Positions 12,250 through 23,817 of a stretch of DNA of 64,000 nucleotides are shown one piece after another. The stretch is from contig CM055104.1 in assembly GCA_029204225.1 (NCBI GenBank), forward strand, positions 46,496,933-46,560,932. The letters are read 5' to 3'. The notes below the pieces were generated by a model that was given only the letters and a program-made list of their open reading frames with translations, was not told where the DNA came from and did not search any database. The first letter of the stretch is position 1; each line of letters starts with the position of its first letter. The translations under genes were made by a program, and so were the position numbers. The stretch comes from Diphasiastrum complanatum (lineage: Eukaryota > Streptophyta > Lycopodiopsida > Lycopodiales > Lycopodiaceae).

Positions 12250-13115
12250 AATTATTAGAATTACACACCTACAAATCTGTTACAAACAGTCATAGTCTCT
12301 TCATCTCTAGTGGACCCAATTTAGAATGTTAAACAATAAACATTTTTTTGAGTGCATTTCTATCCAAAAAAGGTAGTGTCCTTGACAGTCCATGTTGTAC
12401 CACCAAACCATGCTTTTAGCCAACCAAAAACAATGTACCAGGAAGGGGGGCGCGGGGGTGGGGGGGGGGGGGGCAATACACCTTATGTATATATTGTAAA
12501 AAAAAAATAGACAACTCTTTGATGAAGGTACAAGAAAGATCCAATCTAGCGAGATTTGTGAGAACCACTAGAAAGTGAACCCTTGAGTATGAAATCCCCT
12601 TGCATTTTCACATTCTAGGAATAGATCGATCTGATTAATTTTTTGGTTGGCTAGGCAAGTCTAAAATCTATACACTCAACTCCGTTAATCCTTGGGGGAG
12701 CTCCAAGATCTTGAATCATTTTCTCGATAATTACCAAGTTGGTCAACTCCTCTCTACACCGCATCTCTTCATCAAGCATGGATTTGAGGTTTATGCCTAG
12801 GGAGAGGGTAAAAAAAAAAGCGCTTTCTGAGAATCCGCATGCATCAGATCTTAGAAATCATGGTTTGGCTTGTTAAGAGATTCAATCTAGTTATGGATTC
12901 AAGAATCTTAGTCCTTTTCAATTGCATACGATCAAATCTTAGAAGAAGTGAATCAGTGAGTGCCATAATAAGAGAAATTGAGATAGCATTAATTTTTTAA
13001 CAATAGGTCTTTGTCTAAAGAGGAGAAGTGGAAGTACTCATACCCCGAAGGAATGGAGGGACCTTTCAATCCGCAACCTACTTAGGCTTCATGAATCATC
13101 CAGAATGTGTGTGTG

Positions 13116-13118
<3 letters not shown>
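12250..13118. other. No gene recognised; contains a poly-G tract
   Basis: No motif-bearing frame. A G-rich tract with an uninterrupted run at 12459-12473 is present. The remainder is ordinary AT-rich sequence leading into the (GA)n tract. Confidence 0.4.

Positions 13119-13185
<67 letters not shown>
13119..13185. repeat. (GA)n microsatellite
   Basis: Uninterrupted GA dinucleotide run of about 67 bp, preceded by a short (TG)n. Any frame read through it codes only Arg-Glu repeats and is not a gene. Confidence 0.98.
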
Positions 13186-13188
<3 letters not shown>

Positions 13189-13229
13189 ATGCTAGCAAAG
13201 GGTGAGAGAATACTAGATCGGGTTTTTAG

Positions 13230-13359
<130 letters not shown>

Positions 13360-13655
13360 CGGGACTCTTTCTACTCGCGGCCAGTAGGAAGGCCCTCATT
13401 AGAGGAGTTCTCAATATCAAAAAGACCCTTTAAGGAATGCCATGTAGGATACAGAAAAATATCAAAAAAAAAAAACAATATTGTTTATTTGCTTGCCCCC
13501 ACCACTCCCGAGGCCTCCCCAACTACCAATGATCTAACCATAGTGTCTATAGTCACAGTTAAGAACTCTAAATAGTTCGTAGTATAACTTGACTAAATTC
13601 AAAAATATTCCCTCCATTGGTTACGAAAAGGTTAATATTTTCACTGGATTTAGAA

Positions 13656-13834
13656 TATGACCGCCATCCTCAGATTCGAATCAGAAAAAATTGCAAAATG
13701 TTTACATATGCATTCCTTCCATGACAATGGAAATTTGGGTGCCATCTCCAATAATGAACGCCATCATCACCTTGGAATGGAAATATGAGTACCAACTACC
13801 TATTGGAATGAAAAAATGAGCGGCATTTCCAAAT
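13656..13834. repeat. Short interspersed GCCATC motifs left of the transposase gene
   Basis: Five degenerate copies of ATGA(C/A)CGCCATC(C/A)TC in direct orientation near 13656, 13735, 13753, 13783 and 13816. The last two are weak. They lie about 270-440 bp upstream of the first codon of the transposase-like gene, where subterminal or promoter motifs of a DNA transposon would be expected. Confidence 0.35.
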
Positions 13835-14099
13835 TTGAATCAAGCATACAAGCATGGAGATTGGATTGATCGTACATAGTATATAATATAATCGAAGATG
13901 AGTATTTTGTTTTGCTTCATAGAATCTGGTCATAGTACTTTGATGCAGCTGATTACTCTATTATTTTTTTTATGATGACATTGTATCATCTACATGTGGA
14001 TATCCCTATTGATTTGGCACCTTTGTAGAGAAGAGGAGGCAAAGGTTTTTAAATATCTGCTGAGGATCGTTCTCGTTACAGGGCAGAAGGAAAAAAAAC

Positions 14100-16603
14100 T
14101 TGGATTTGTGGATACATAAAGCATTATATCCACAAGATCCAAGCACTTTGACACATCCCACGTTCTCTTTAATAACTCATTTAGTTACAATGATATGCAA
14201 TGGGCATAATGGATTACTAGGATATTGTGAAAGATTGCAGAACCATGAAAAACAACTTTATATGAATAAAGTTCACTTTTTAGAAGGTGAGTTAATTCGG
14301 ATATCCTCTTATTGTCAGAATAGAGATTGTTATCTCCAAAAGACGTTAGAAGAAAATGAACAACTTAAAAAAAAATGAATCATTACAGAAGATAACAATC
14401 AATATCAAATCAGAACTAGAGCAAATGCAATCAGTCTTACAGTCTATTTGTATTGAAAACTTACAATTATTGAAGAATGTGGATTTGGCAAAGAAGAAAG
14501 CTGAAAGTAAGAAGCGAAAGTGACAAAGTTGCAAGGATATCTAAACGCTTTCAAAAGGAGGTTATTGAAATAGAAGGATCCGTGCATTCAAGTGAGCATA
14601 TTCTGATTTTTGTAAGTTTTTCAATGACATTTGGATTTAATTTCAGCTATGGTGATATTTTGTTAACTATCTGTTTTTTTTGCAGATCTGCATTAGTAGC
14701 TCCTCGAAATATTAAAGACAATGCTTCACTAGGAATGATATTGGGCACAATATTGACTTGCAAATCCACTGAGCATATCATGATGAACAATAGGAGTTCA
14801 AATGTAAAGTGTAAAATAGCAGAGTCTTTGATGGTGGACATTCAAATTTTTTTAGATAAGACTATAGTTCAGGTTGCTTGTGATTTTGCAAGTATTAGTA
14901 GGGAAGCATATGCAACAATATTTAAACTAATTAGAGAAGCTTTTAAGCAAGTTCAAATTAGAAAAGTCCCAATCCCTAGGACATATCACTTGAAGAAAGA
15001 GAGGGATACATTAAACATTGGTATGCATAAGATCACTGGAACTCGATTTCATATTGAGGAGGTGTATGAAATTGATGGAAGATCGATATTCTATAATTTA
15101 TCAAACAACTTATTTGTTGATCTAAATTACTTGCTGAGATACATCATCACATTCTATGCTATAACCTATGAAAAGGTGAATGGCAAAATAATCATAGTAC
15201 TTAAGTTAGATGAGTCAGAAATTGTGAAAGGGCAGAAGATGAAAAGGGTTAGTATAACTCTCATGAATGGTGCTCTATCACAAACAAAGAACCAAGAAGA
15301 TTTCAGATTCAGTGTCCAGTCCGAAAATGATATATGGTGGTTGGCAGCGTTTCAGGTAACTAGCCTCATTATTACATTACATTCATTGAATAGTATTAAT
15401 TCATTGTAAACTAAGTTTAATTAATTCTTTGGACAGGTGCTGAAGGAGGATCATGATATATTATCATGGATATTCTCAAGGACATTTTATCCTAGGATCA
15501 TCAAGGACCATATGGATGGAGGACTTCTCAATGTTCCAGGAGTTGGAGACTTCAATGTTGAATGGCACTTAGCAGGTGATTTGAAAACATTGAAATGTAT
15601 GTATAATGTCTCTCACGGTGCTACATCAAAACATCCTTGTTTGTACTCCATGAGAAACATCCTTGGAGTACATGAATTACTAGAGAATATGCAGATCCAA
15701 ACTGGAAGCCTGTGCTGCCTATCCCCTTGAAAAATGTGCATGTTTGCACTCTTCATGCGAAAGGTAGATTAATAGAAAAGATCATTTATCTTCATATAGT
15801 TTTTGCTTGGAATACTAAGCCAGCATCATTAGCAAAAGAAGCTATCTCTCGATTAGAAGATGTTTGATCAAAAGCAGGATTCCATAAGGGACATGTCAAA
15901 ATTCAAAAAGATGAAAAGCTTTAAGGAAAGAATGGGAACATGCCAACTAAGCCAAGCATAGGAGGAGCAAAATCACATCGTTTCCTATCAAATCATACTG
16001 GTAAGGCTTCTAATATTCAACACTCAGTCTGGACAAATATTATTGCTGCAACTCAGGACTTTGAGAAAGACGACAAAACCAGAGTACTAAAAGTTGATGT
16101 ATGGAAGAAGCTTGATAGTATGATTGCTATTTCAAGCAAAAAAAAATACTCTGATATTGATAAGAAAGCTGTCCAAAGGACTTGTGTCGAGTTTGTTAAT
16201 GCAGTATCAAAAGAATGAGGAGAAGATCACATCACCCATTACATGGTTAGTATAAAATTTTTAAAATGCTCTCAATTTTTCATATATATTTAGATCCAAA
16301 CATAAGACTAACATTATGATTTTGACATATGCAGCACATACTAAGAGATCATACAACAATTTTTGCAAACACATATGGAAGCTTGAGTGTATGGTCATCA
16401 CAAGGGATGGAGAAGTCACACTGGCAAGCACGAGCAGCATTTCATCGAAATACACAACATGGAGGAACCAATGAAAAACGAAACTACATTTGTCAATTGT
16501 TTCAGTCGTTCTACCGCAGGGTTCAAAAACGACATATAACAAAGTCCACACAATACAACAAGTTTAGAAAAGCATGCAAGTTCATACAAGAAGAGAAAAT
16601 TAG
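14100..16603 (+). pseudogene. DDE-type transposase-like gene with introns (decayed)
   Basis: Four exons can be traced. Exon 1 (14100 to about 14592) encodes a coiled-coil region with two frameshifts, one in the A-run at about 14367-14375 and one near 14515. Exon 2 runs about 14687-15354. Intron 2 is 15355-15437 (CAG|GTAACT ... GGACAG|GTGC). Exon 3 runs to 16245. Intron 3 is 16246-16334 (ATG|GTTAGT ... TATGCAG|CAC, phase 0). Exon 4 ends at TAG near 16603. Readable blocks are KDHMDGGLLNVPG, NVEWHLAGDLKTLKCMYN, a Cys/His-rich GATSKHPC, KNVHVCTLHAKGRLIEK and YGSLSVWSSQGMEKSHW followed by RNTQHGG. A late Glu in an SQG-x-E-x-SH setting is what hAT/RAG1-like DDE nucleases show in their last catalytic block; that comparison is from memory. 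Stops replace probable Trp in exon 3. I cannot name the superfamily. Confidence 0.6.
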
Positions 16604-16741
16604 ATGATTGCTAAGTAGAAGATCATCATTGTCATCAAATCATAACATGTTCAGAATTGCTTTGCAAATTCATTGAACAAGAGAAGGGAAATACTCAATG
16701 TAAATGTATTGATTGTATTATAACAAAATACAAAGTGTCAA

Positions 16742-16961
16742 CTATTCATCATCAGATCGTGTGTCAGATTCTATGGCAGTATTGTCATGAAAAAATTCTC
16801 TGCTACTGTATGCATCTAATAGATGTGCATTATCCTTATTTCCACTAAACTCAATATAAGTGGAATACAATGAATAATGGGAGCTCCTTAAAGGAACATT
16901 CCCATTAGTAAAACCTAAAATGTTCAAAACATAAGATCTTTTGAAAAAAATGATCTTATTT
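16742..16961 (-). pseudogene. C-terminal exon piece of the partner gene (left of the Gypsy insertion)
   Basis: Minus-strand frame ending at TGA near 16742 with the C-terminus ...ESDTRSDDE. It contains NKIIFFKRSYVLNILGF and SLYSTYIEFSGNKDN. Its upstream half lies beyond the Gypsy element at 27303-27513: joined across the GTCTT duplication, the two halves match the uninterrupted copy at 27516-28162. This copy keeps the C-terminal ~15 residues that the other copy has lost by a small deletion and frameshift. It converges with the transposase gene, whose stop is about 140 bp away. Function unknown; no known domain seen. Confidence 0.65.
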
Positions 16962-16966
16962 GTCTT

Positions 16967-17712
16967 TGTAGTGGGTTTCTTTCCTTGCCTATCCTCAGCC
17001 CAAGATTTAATCAATCTAGCATCAAGGAGATGAAGTTAGTTGTCACGCCTAGGTTCGTTCCCATGAGAGCGATAATATAGTTCAGATTTCAACATGAATG
17101 GAGAATCTAACACTAACATCCATTAACACTAAGCATTAACACTACATCCATTAACCCTAAATCCACAACAATGATAGGAATTTACTCTTTCTTTCTCTCC
17201 CTCTCTCTCTCACAATAAGCATAAAAAATAGCAATCTTAATAATGATCAAATCCAACAATGAGCAAAATCCAAAGAAAGCATGAGAAATGGAGGAAAAGA
17301 GAGGAAGAGAAAGGACATTCATCAATCCATTTCTAAAGAGAACCAATCTGCTTTATTAAAATGAGAAAATGAACATCCGAGCAACTCGAGTTGGTCCCTT
17401 TTTATAGTAGAGAGGAGGACCCTAGCCTCTGAATCCTATTGGTCTAGTCTTGCATCTCTTTTTATTCAAATTTAAAAAAGTGTGGGAACCATCAAAATTG
17501 GAGAGAAACCCAACTTTATTCACTAACTTGACATTTAGGCCCTGCGACATTAAAAGTTCCACAAAAAGGCCTAAAGTCCTTTTATTAACTTTTAACTGAT
17601 CAATCAAATAACTAAGTGATCATTGGGTTGGACTTATACACGCAGGGTGCCAAATCCCTCTCACTTATTAACTAGGATTAGTGTTGCCTTGGGATCCGCA
17701 AACCCTCCAACA
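16967..17712 (-). repeat. 3' LTR of the Gypsy element
   Basis: 746 bp, TGTAGTGGG...CCTCCAACA on the plus strand, a near copy of 26555-27297. The close similarity of the two LTRs points to a fairly recent insertion compared with the decayed Copia elements nearby. A purine/pyrimidine-rich CTCTCTC block and a run of short oligo-A words are shared by both copies. Confidence 0.95.
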
Positions 17713-17727
17713 GTATCTCCCACCAAA
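17713..17727 (-). other. Polypurine tract of the Gypsy element
   Basis: On the minus strand TTGGTGGGAGATAC directly abuts the TGTTGG start of the 3' LTR, the usual place and composition for the plus-strand primer of a plant Gypsy element. Confidence 0.8.
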
Positions 17728-19761
17728 ACTGGTGGCGGTCCCACGACACCTGCAATATGCAGTTATTGGGAACTTTTATTGGCTTCGCGCCGAATCTTGA
17801 TAAAATGGTACTGCACCTTCTCCATAAAGTCGAGAGTGCAGTATTGAAATCCAAATTGTGGGGCAGGAAACAACGGTGGGCTCCGGAAATCCACTTGGAG
17901 GTTGTCCATGAGGTGAAGCGGGATTCCCAAGTGCCTCCATCATAGCCGCACGAAAGTAGAGACGAGCAACCGGTAGCTGATCTTTGATTTGCTCTGAGGC
18001 CATCGACGTATTTGGATCGAATGCCAGAGGAGGGAGGCAATCATCCCATTTGGTTGCCATTGATGCCAACAGAGTTAGATCTTTAGCAAACATTGTCAAT
18101 TGTCGCACCATTGGATCTGGAGAGTGGACATACTCTCTCTCATATGTTTGTAAAGCACGGTGGAAGTCCACTGAAATGGTCCAACTGTAAGGCTGATGGA
18201 TGATTGGCCAATTGGATGTATGGATGGTGATTTTGTCCATAGCCAACCCCAAATCTTTCCATTTATTTCTTCGTGGCATTGGCATGTAATAGGAATCTAC
18301 CCACAACTGGCGAGGGCTGGCAACGTAACTCCTAATTGATTCTGGAGTTTTCTCAAAAACATGATTCTCCATGTCGGCTGCTCTCCCAGTGCAAGTATTT
18401 TGTCCAACTCTTTGTCGGCCTCGATCTCGGAGGTCTTAAATTTCAGAATCCATCCACCACGCAAGGACTCATGCGGATGTTGCTTTAAGAAAGTCTGGAT
18501 CTGGTCCTCGACGCTGATGAGCCTTCTGAATAGAGGTCTTTTCCTTGATGAGGATGGACTCGCTTGTACTGCTAGTATGGTTGGCGATTGATCTGCTATA
18601 TCTGGAGCTCTCCCTTGCTCCATGCTAGAATAAATCCTTGTATCCATTGGTACATCTTCTTGGAGCGGGGGGGGGGGGGGGGGGGGGGGGAATTGCGACA
18701 TGACTGGGACGGAGATTTGTGGTCCGGCTTCCAACACTTGAGCGGCTGCTTTTTCATAGACGGTGATGGTCTCTTTTGCCTTGGCCAACTCGGTTGAAGC
18801 TGCTCCTTTGAACCTATCAAAGCGGCCTTGGAATCCCTGAAGGGCCACTTTGTATGTCTCCACTTTTTTGAATAAATACGCAATCTCCGTCGGTGTGACC
18901 GGATGATCGGGTATTTGCGTTTGCCAATAGGCATCACGCTCAAGGGTGGTCGTATCCAATTCACCTTAAAGCCATGTGCGATCTTGTTCAGCCATCTGTA
19001 ATTGCCCCTCTAGTAGCTGCCCTGTTGCTTGGCATCTTGCACTGCCTGATCTACTTGATCATGTGCAGTTGTCAGGGCGTTTTGCAGGGAGCTGATGTAA
19101 TTTTCCAAGCGACCAACTTGTTGCTGGGCCAACTTCTTTTCACTTTCAGCCTTATCTTCATGTTGTTTGGCTATCTTCAACTCTGGATCCAACTGGACAA
19201 TTTTCTGGCTGATCAGAGTGTTTTCGGACCCCAGATCAGAGATTCTCTGTTCCATTTCCTTCTTCTTATCCAGCATAGACTGGATCACTTTCCCAAGGCT
19301 TGAAATCAACCCTAGAGCATCACTAGAATCGATGGTCGTGGTAGTGGCAGCAACAAGAGGACCTGATGGTATTGTCCTTGATTGGCGTGGAATAGGTGCC
19401 ACGGTCTCTTCTTCTTCAAAAATATCCTCCTCTTCAAACCCTTCAGGCACTGTGGCGTCGAACTGTTTTGGTGATTTTACAGCTGTGTCGACCCGAAGTG
19501 TAGCTAGGCTACCTTGTGTGTGAGGTTGCTGGCTGGCATCTTTGACACCAACAGTAGATTCATGGATGTGTCCGAATCCTCTTCCAGGGGATTGGGGTTC
19601 AAAGGGCACTGGGCTCTAGGGCATTTCAAAGATTTCGGTGGCCCCCAGGGGGTCGGAATCATCGAACATATCCATAAAGAACTGTGTCTTGGGTGAGGTG
19701 GCTTCGGTGTGCGGGGGTGAGGCGACCTGGGCAGCTGTGATGGGAATGGTAGGCTGCCCAA
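17728..19761 (-). pseudogene. Extra ORF region downstream of integrase in the Gypsy element
   Basis: Three minus-strand open stretches (19609-19010, 18959-18297, 18372-17776, with an alternative frame at 19761-19504) fill about 2 kb between integrase and the 3' LTR. They are separated by a stop near 19010 and frameshifts. In order: an acidic Pro/Ser-rich segment with EEEDIFEEEETVAPIP; a long coiled coil (KKKEMEQRISDLGSEN...AQQQVGRLENYISSLQ); a second coiled coil followed by a proline run encoded by the poly-C at 18667-18690; and a C-terminal globular part with Trp/Tyr-rich segments (LWVDSYYMPMPRRNKW). No enzyme motif and no clear membrane segment. Position matches the additional or env-like ORFs of Tat/Athila elements; function unknown. 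Confidence 0.65.
18667..18690. repeat. Poly-G run (poly-C on the coding strand)
   Basis: 24 consecutive G on plus. On minus it encodes a proline run inside the extra ORF. The length is likely unstable and prone to sequencing error, so the frame across it is uncertain. Confidence 0.95.
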
Positions 19762-19965
19762 ATCAGTGATTTTCTAAGTCATTGTCCATAAAAAATACTA
19801 TGCTTTCTTTTTCTTATGTTGATGACTTCCTGACTTTTGCTCATCAGTCTTTCCTTATTTTTTTGTTTTTTTTAACTGTTTTTTTTTTTCCAAAAAAGTC
19901 AACAAATTAAATACTGAAAACAAAAAATTGAAAAACAAATAAAATAAAAAAATATTTTGAGATCA

Positions 19966-21044
19966 GACTTGCTGAACTAGCGGAACAGGCTGCCAAAACT
20001 TGCGTAATCGGCTGTCATTTATCAGAGTATCAAATCGTTTTCCATCCAAGTGCTCAAGAATTACTGCGCCATAGTTCAGGATTTCTTTCACTTTATACGG
20101 GCCTTCACCGGTAAACTTCAACTTACCCTTGATCAGCTTGGTTTTGTACATCAATGCAAGATCTCCTGCTTCCAGATCTTTTTTGTGCAATTAACGATCG
20201 TGCCATGCCTTGCGGCGGGCTTTCTCTGTTGCTAAGGCATGAACTGCCATCAATCAGGTTTCACATAATTTGTGCAATGCTTTATGACGGAGTTGTAAAG
20301 ACATATCATCATTCAATCGTTCTATGGTTGCTATGCGTAAAGATGGGATTAAAAATTCAATTGGCATAACAACATCTTGACCATAAACCAGTTGAAAAGG
20401 TGTTTGATTTGTACTATTTTTGTAAGCGATTTTGAATGCCCATAATGCTACATGCAGTTTATGTTCCCAATTGGACCGACTTGTTCAACTGTCTTTTTCA
20501 AAATGGTGCAGAGAATTTTATTGAAAGATTCAGCTTGGCCATTCCCCTTGGGATAGTAGGGAGTACTAAATCTGTGTATAACAAAAAATCCTTCCAGAAA
20601 ACACTTTATTGTTTGATTAACAAAGTGTGTACCGCGGTCACTAACAATTTCGATCAGACATTCAAATCTGATTATAATATTTTCATATAGAAACTTGGCC
20701 GTAGATTTTGCATCAGCCACTTTGACAACTTTGGCTTCAATCCACTTGTTCATATAATCAGTTGCGACGATAATGTATCGGGCCTGAGATCCTTGCGCGA
20801 CAAGATGAATAGGACCAACATAATCCAGTCCCCATTTTTCAAATGGTGCTTGCGATAAAACCGGATGCAAGGGTTCATAATTCTGTCGAGTAGGCCGTCG
20901 TGCTTGCTGGCAAACATCACATGTCTGAATAAAATTTTCTGTGTCCCTATGAAGCGTAGGCCACCAACAACTGGATTGCAAAAATTTGTGAACAGTAATA
21001 TATGTAGAGAAGTGTCCTCCACCCATGCCATCATGTGAAAACAT
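19966..21044 (-). pseudogene. Gypsy integrase
   Basis: From 21044 downward: an HHCC zinc-binding region (H...H then CDVCQQARRPT), catalytic core with KWGLDYVGPI (first Asp), IVSDRGTHF (second Asp) and GNGQAESFNK (Glu). A frameshift near 20460 moves the reading to another frame (NWEHKLHVALWA, TPFQLVYGQ). A further in-frame stop precedes the C-terminal domain (20190-19966: DLALMYKTKLIKGK, GEGPYKVKEI, LRKFWQP), which binds DNA in this family. No chromodomain motif seen. The protein would insert the cDNA into chromatin if intact; here it is broken by at least one frameshift. Confidence 0.9.
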
Positions 21045-21080
21045 GATTAAATCTGGTACATCATGTGGTAAAACACACCT

Positions 21081-21904
21081 TCATAAAATATTATCTGATC
21101 CACGATGGTATAATTGTCTTGCAATTAATTGATAAGATTGAGTCTTATGAATCAATTGTCTCTTCTGTACTTTTGTCAAAGAGTCATTCGGTTGTCCTAG
21201 TATCAGGTACTCAACAATATCTGCCGCCCACTCAGATACTGCTTCAACATAGAACAACGCAGCATCTGGCAGTTCATCATCCACTTTAGTATTAACTGGT
21301 GCAGATTCAATTCGTAAAACATGATCGGCTAGATAATGTTGCTTTCCCTTCCGAACCACAATCCGAAAGTCAAATTCAGTCAATAATAATAACCATCTTG
21401 CAATACATCCAGTATTGCATGTCTTGTTTACCAAGTAAAGTAACAGTTGATGATCCGTATAAAATGCAAAGTGCGTTTCCATGAGGTAGTGACGAAATTT
21501 CTGAACAGAAAAAATCATGGCTAGCGCTTCATGTTTTGCTGTTGAATAATTTTTTTCTGGATCTGTAAGCTGTCTGCTTGCAAATCGTATAGGATAATCC
21601 TTCTTATAGTCACTTGGCAGTGTCAAAACTGATCCAATGGTGTATTTTGAGACATCCATATGAACATGAAACTCTATCGTCCAATCTGGAGAACGCAGTA
21701 TTGGTGCTGAAGTTATTGCTTTTTTTAACTTTTCAAAGGCTTCAAATGCCTCTACTGTCCAAATAGGAACAATAGTTAGTTTGTATATAGGTCGTGCTAA
21801 ATCCGCAAAGAAGATAATAAAAATTTGATGGTAGTTCGCATGACCCATAAACACATAAACTCCTCGAATTGTTGCTGGCGGTGGTAACCTTTGGAATTGC
21901 ATCA
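21081..21904 (-). pseudogene. Gypsy RT C-terminal edge and RNase H
   Basis: Starts abruptly with LPPPATIRGVYVFMGHANYH, the normal post-catalytic end of the RT domain (usual form PxxxxxLRxFLGxxxYYRRF). RNase H follows: ILRSPDWTIEFHVHMDVSKY (Asp), RQLTDPEKNYSTAKHEALA (Glu), FYTDHQLLLYL (Asp) and an acidic tail region. The fingers and palm of RT, including the YVDD/YLDD catalytic box, are absent: the preceding frame stops at LVPDAIP near 21905. RNase H itself is open over about 270 codons. Without RT the element cannot copy itself. Confidence 0.9.
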
Positions 21905-23817
21905 GGTACTAAAGGTATGGTATGTTCAATCACTGATGTCGGAATACCCTTCAAATCTTGATAAGTCCATGCAAAGCAATCTTGATACTTAATAAGTAAC
22001 AAGCAGAGTGCTTGATACTGTTTAGGAGTAAGTTGTGATCCCAGTTGTACAATCTTTTTTGGTTCTCCTGGTTCGGCAAGATTCATTGGCTGCGTCCTAG
22101 TTGGGCCATTGTAAACCTGTTTAGATTCTGGTATGTGTTCTTCAGGTTCACAATGTGCTTTAGGTAACATAATAACCACATCATCCAGTGTATAACGTTT
22201 AAAATGCTCTGGCATATCATGCTGGACTACATTTGCTTGTTCTTTTTCAGAAGGACTTGTCTTGAATCTTTGTTTAGCCTTCTTAGCAGGAACTGATCGT
22301 GGAGGTGATGACTTTAGAGATGATAATTTTTTCTTCATAGGTGAAGACTTCCTAGACGATGATGTCTTGCTGGAAGTCTGACTTGAAGAATCATTCTTGA
22401 CTTTTCCTTCGCCTTTATCCAATAGAGGTGGCACTTCCTTTGAATTAATCTTCCGAGGGAGATTTTCCATTTCAGGACCGAATATAATGTTGCTTAGCTT
22501 GTTTCTTCGTCATCAAACCTGTGATCATGTCTCCCTTCAATATAACTGTCATGGGCGGTTTGATTGTTGGTTCATCAGGAACATAACAAACTCCAAATCT
22601 GGTTGGATCCATATGATTTAAAATCTGCTCATCCGTAAGTTCTACATTGCCATCACAAGCCAAGGCATGGCTCACTAGTATGAGATCATCCTCAATTGGA
22701 TCTGGTATAGGTTCTGTTGATATCCAGGCTACATTTGGCACATTTAGTAGAAACGTGATAGGTGTATCCAAAGTTCAATCTAATAAAAAAATATCGCTCA
22801 ACTTTGATTGAATATCTTGTGGACACATATATCCTACTGTACAATCAATTGCTACAAGAGCTTCATTCCAATTGACAGTATCCGTTTGAGAGTCGTAGTG
22901 AACTCCCAATTTTTTCTCTGGTCGATCACAAGTGTGATCCGTTGTTGATGAATCGTCATCTTCTTTTTGAACCACTAGTTTGATAGTCCAAGTCGTAGGA
23001 TCAACTTTAACTACACATTCACGATTTTCAAAAGTGATTTTTCCGGTGCCCCAGTTATGAATTACTTGTGCAACTCATAACCATGGACGTCCTAATAGAA
23101 CTCGGTAGACATTTGGCTCTTCTGGTAAGTCCATCATGACGAAAGTAATGACGAACTGTACTCCTGCAATCCTGACAGGTATATCTTCCACCATTCCTTG
23201 TGGATGAATTGTCGTTTGATCAGCTAGCTTAATAGCAAAAGTAGCAAGTTTGATCTTTGTCAGGCCCCATTTTGCACATAGCCTTGTAGAAATCAGGTTA
23301 ACTCCTGAACCGCCATCTATCACGACTGCTTCTTTAGGAAATTGCCTATGTTGTATTGGCAGAGTGATATTCTTTTGTTCACTTTTCCAAGCGGCTCCAA
23401 CATGGAGTACATAGTTAGATTCTTCTAATCCAGCACAAAAAAGTGGCTCCTGATGGACTTCTGGTTCTTCTTGAGCTAACGTTTGCACTAAGACTTCTTT
23501 TGCTTTTGGCACCAACTTTAGGAACTCTCCCAATGAAATATTGATCTTGCTAGACAAAATGTTCATGAGTAATTATGTATGCGGTGCTTCTGGTTCAGTC
23601 ATCTTGAAGGGTTCTTCATGATGATGTAATTGATCTTTCATATCCGTACGTAAATTTCTTGGAGGCTGCAATGGTGAAGACCAAACTTCAACTGTTACTT
23701 TAGCAGCTTCAAGTTCCTCTTCTTCTTGCAGATGTTTAATCCACTGTCTCATATCCTGATATCTTCGTTTTTCTGGATTAAGATTTGGATAGACTCCCGA
23801 TGCTGTTGGCGTATCGT
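21905..23817 (-). pseudogene. Gypsy gag-pol linker and aspartic protease
   Basis: Reading down from 23817: SGVYPNLNPEK, QWIKHLQEEEELEAAK, then the protease (23566-23075) with the catalytic VIDGGSGVNLIS near 23320 (Asp-Gly-Gly-Ser in place of the usual Asp-x-Gly-Ser/Thr spacing) and the closing RVLLGRPWL. A stop follows, then NWGTGKI, a linker with several stops, a basic Ser/Lys region (SSRKSSPMKKKLSS) at about 22400, and KYQDCFAWTYQDLKGIP, the standard entry to the RT domain, near 21960. The same order is preserved on the plus strand in the fragment at 44337-46305, which proves the family's normal arrangement. Confidence 0.88.

Noticed and set aside
10550-12250. Firm assignment of the broken coding block to an integrated plant pararetrovirus
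   Set aside because: No coat-protein zinc knuckle, protease or RT motif could be read, so the name would be a guess; kept only as a possibility.
21081-22621. Plus-strand open frames within 17623-22621
   Set aside because: They are opposite-strand shadows of the Gypsy pol and extra ORF, whose motifs are clear on minus.
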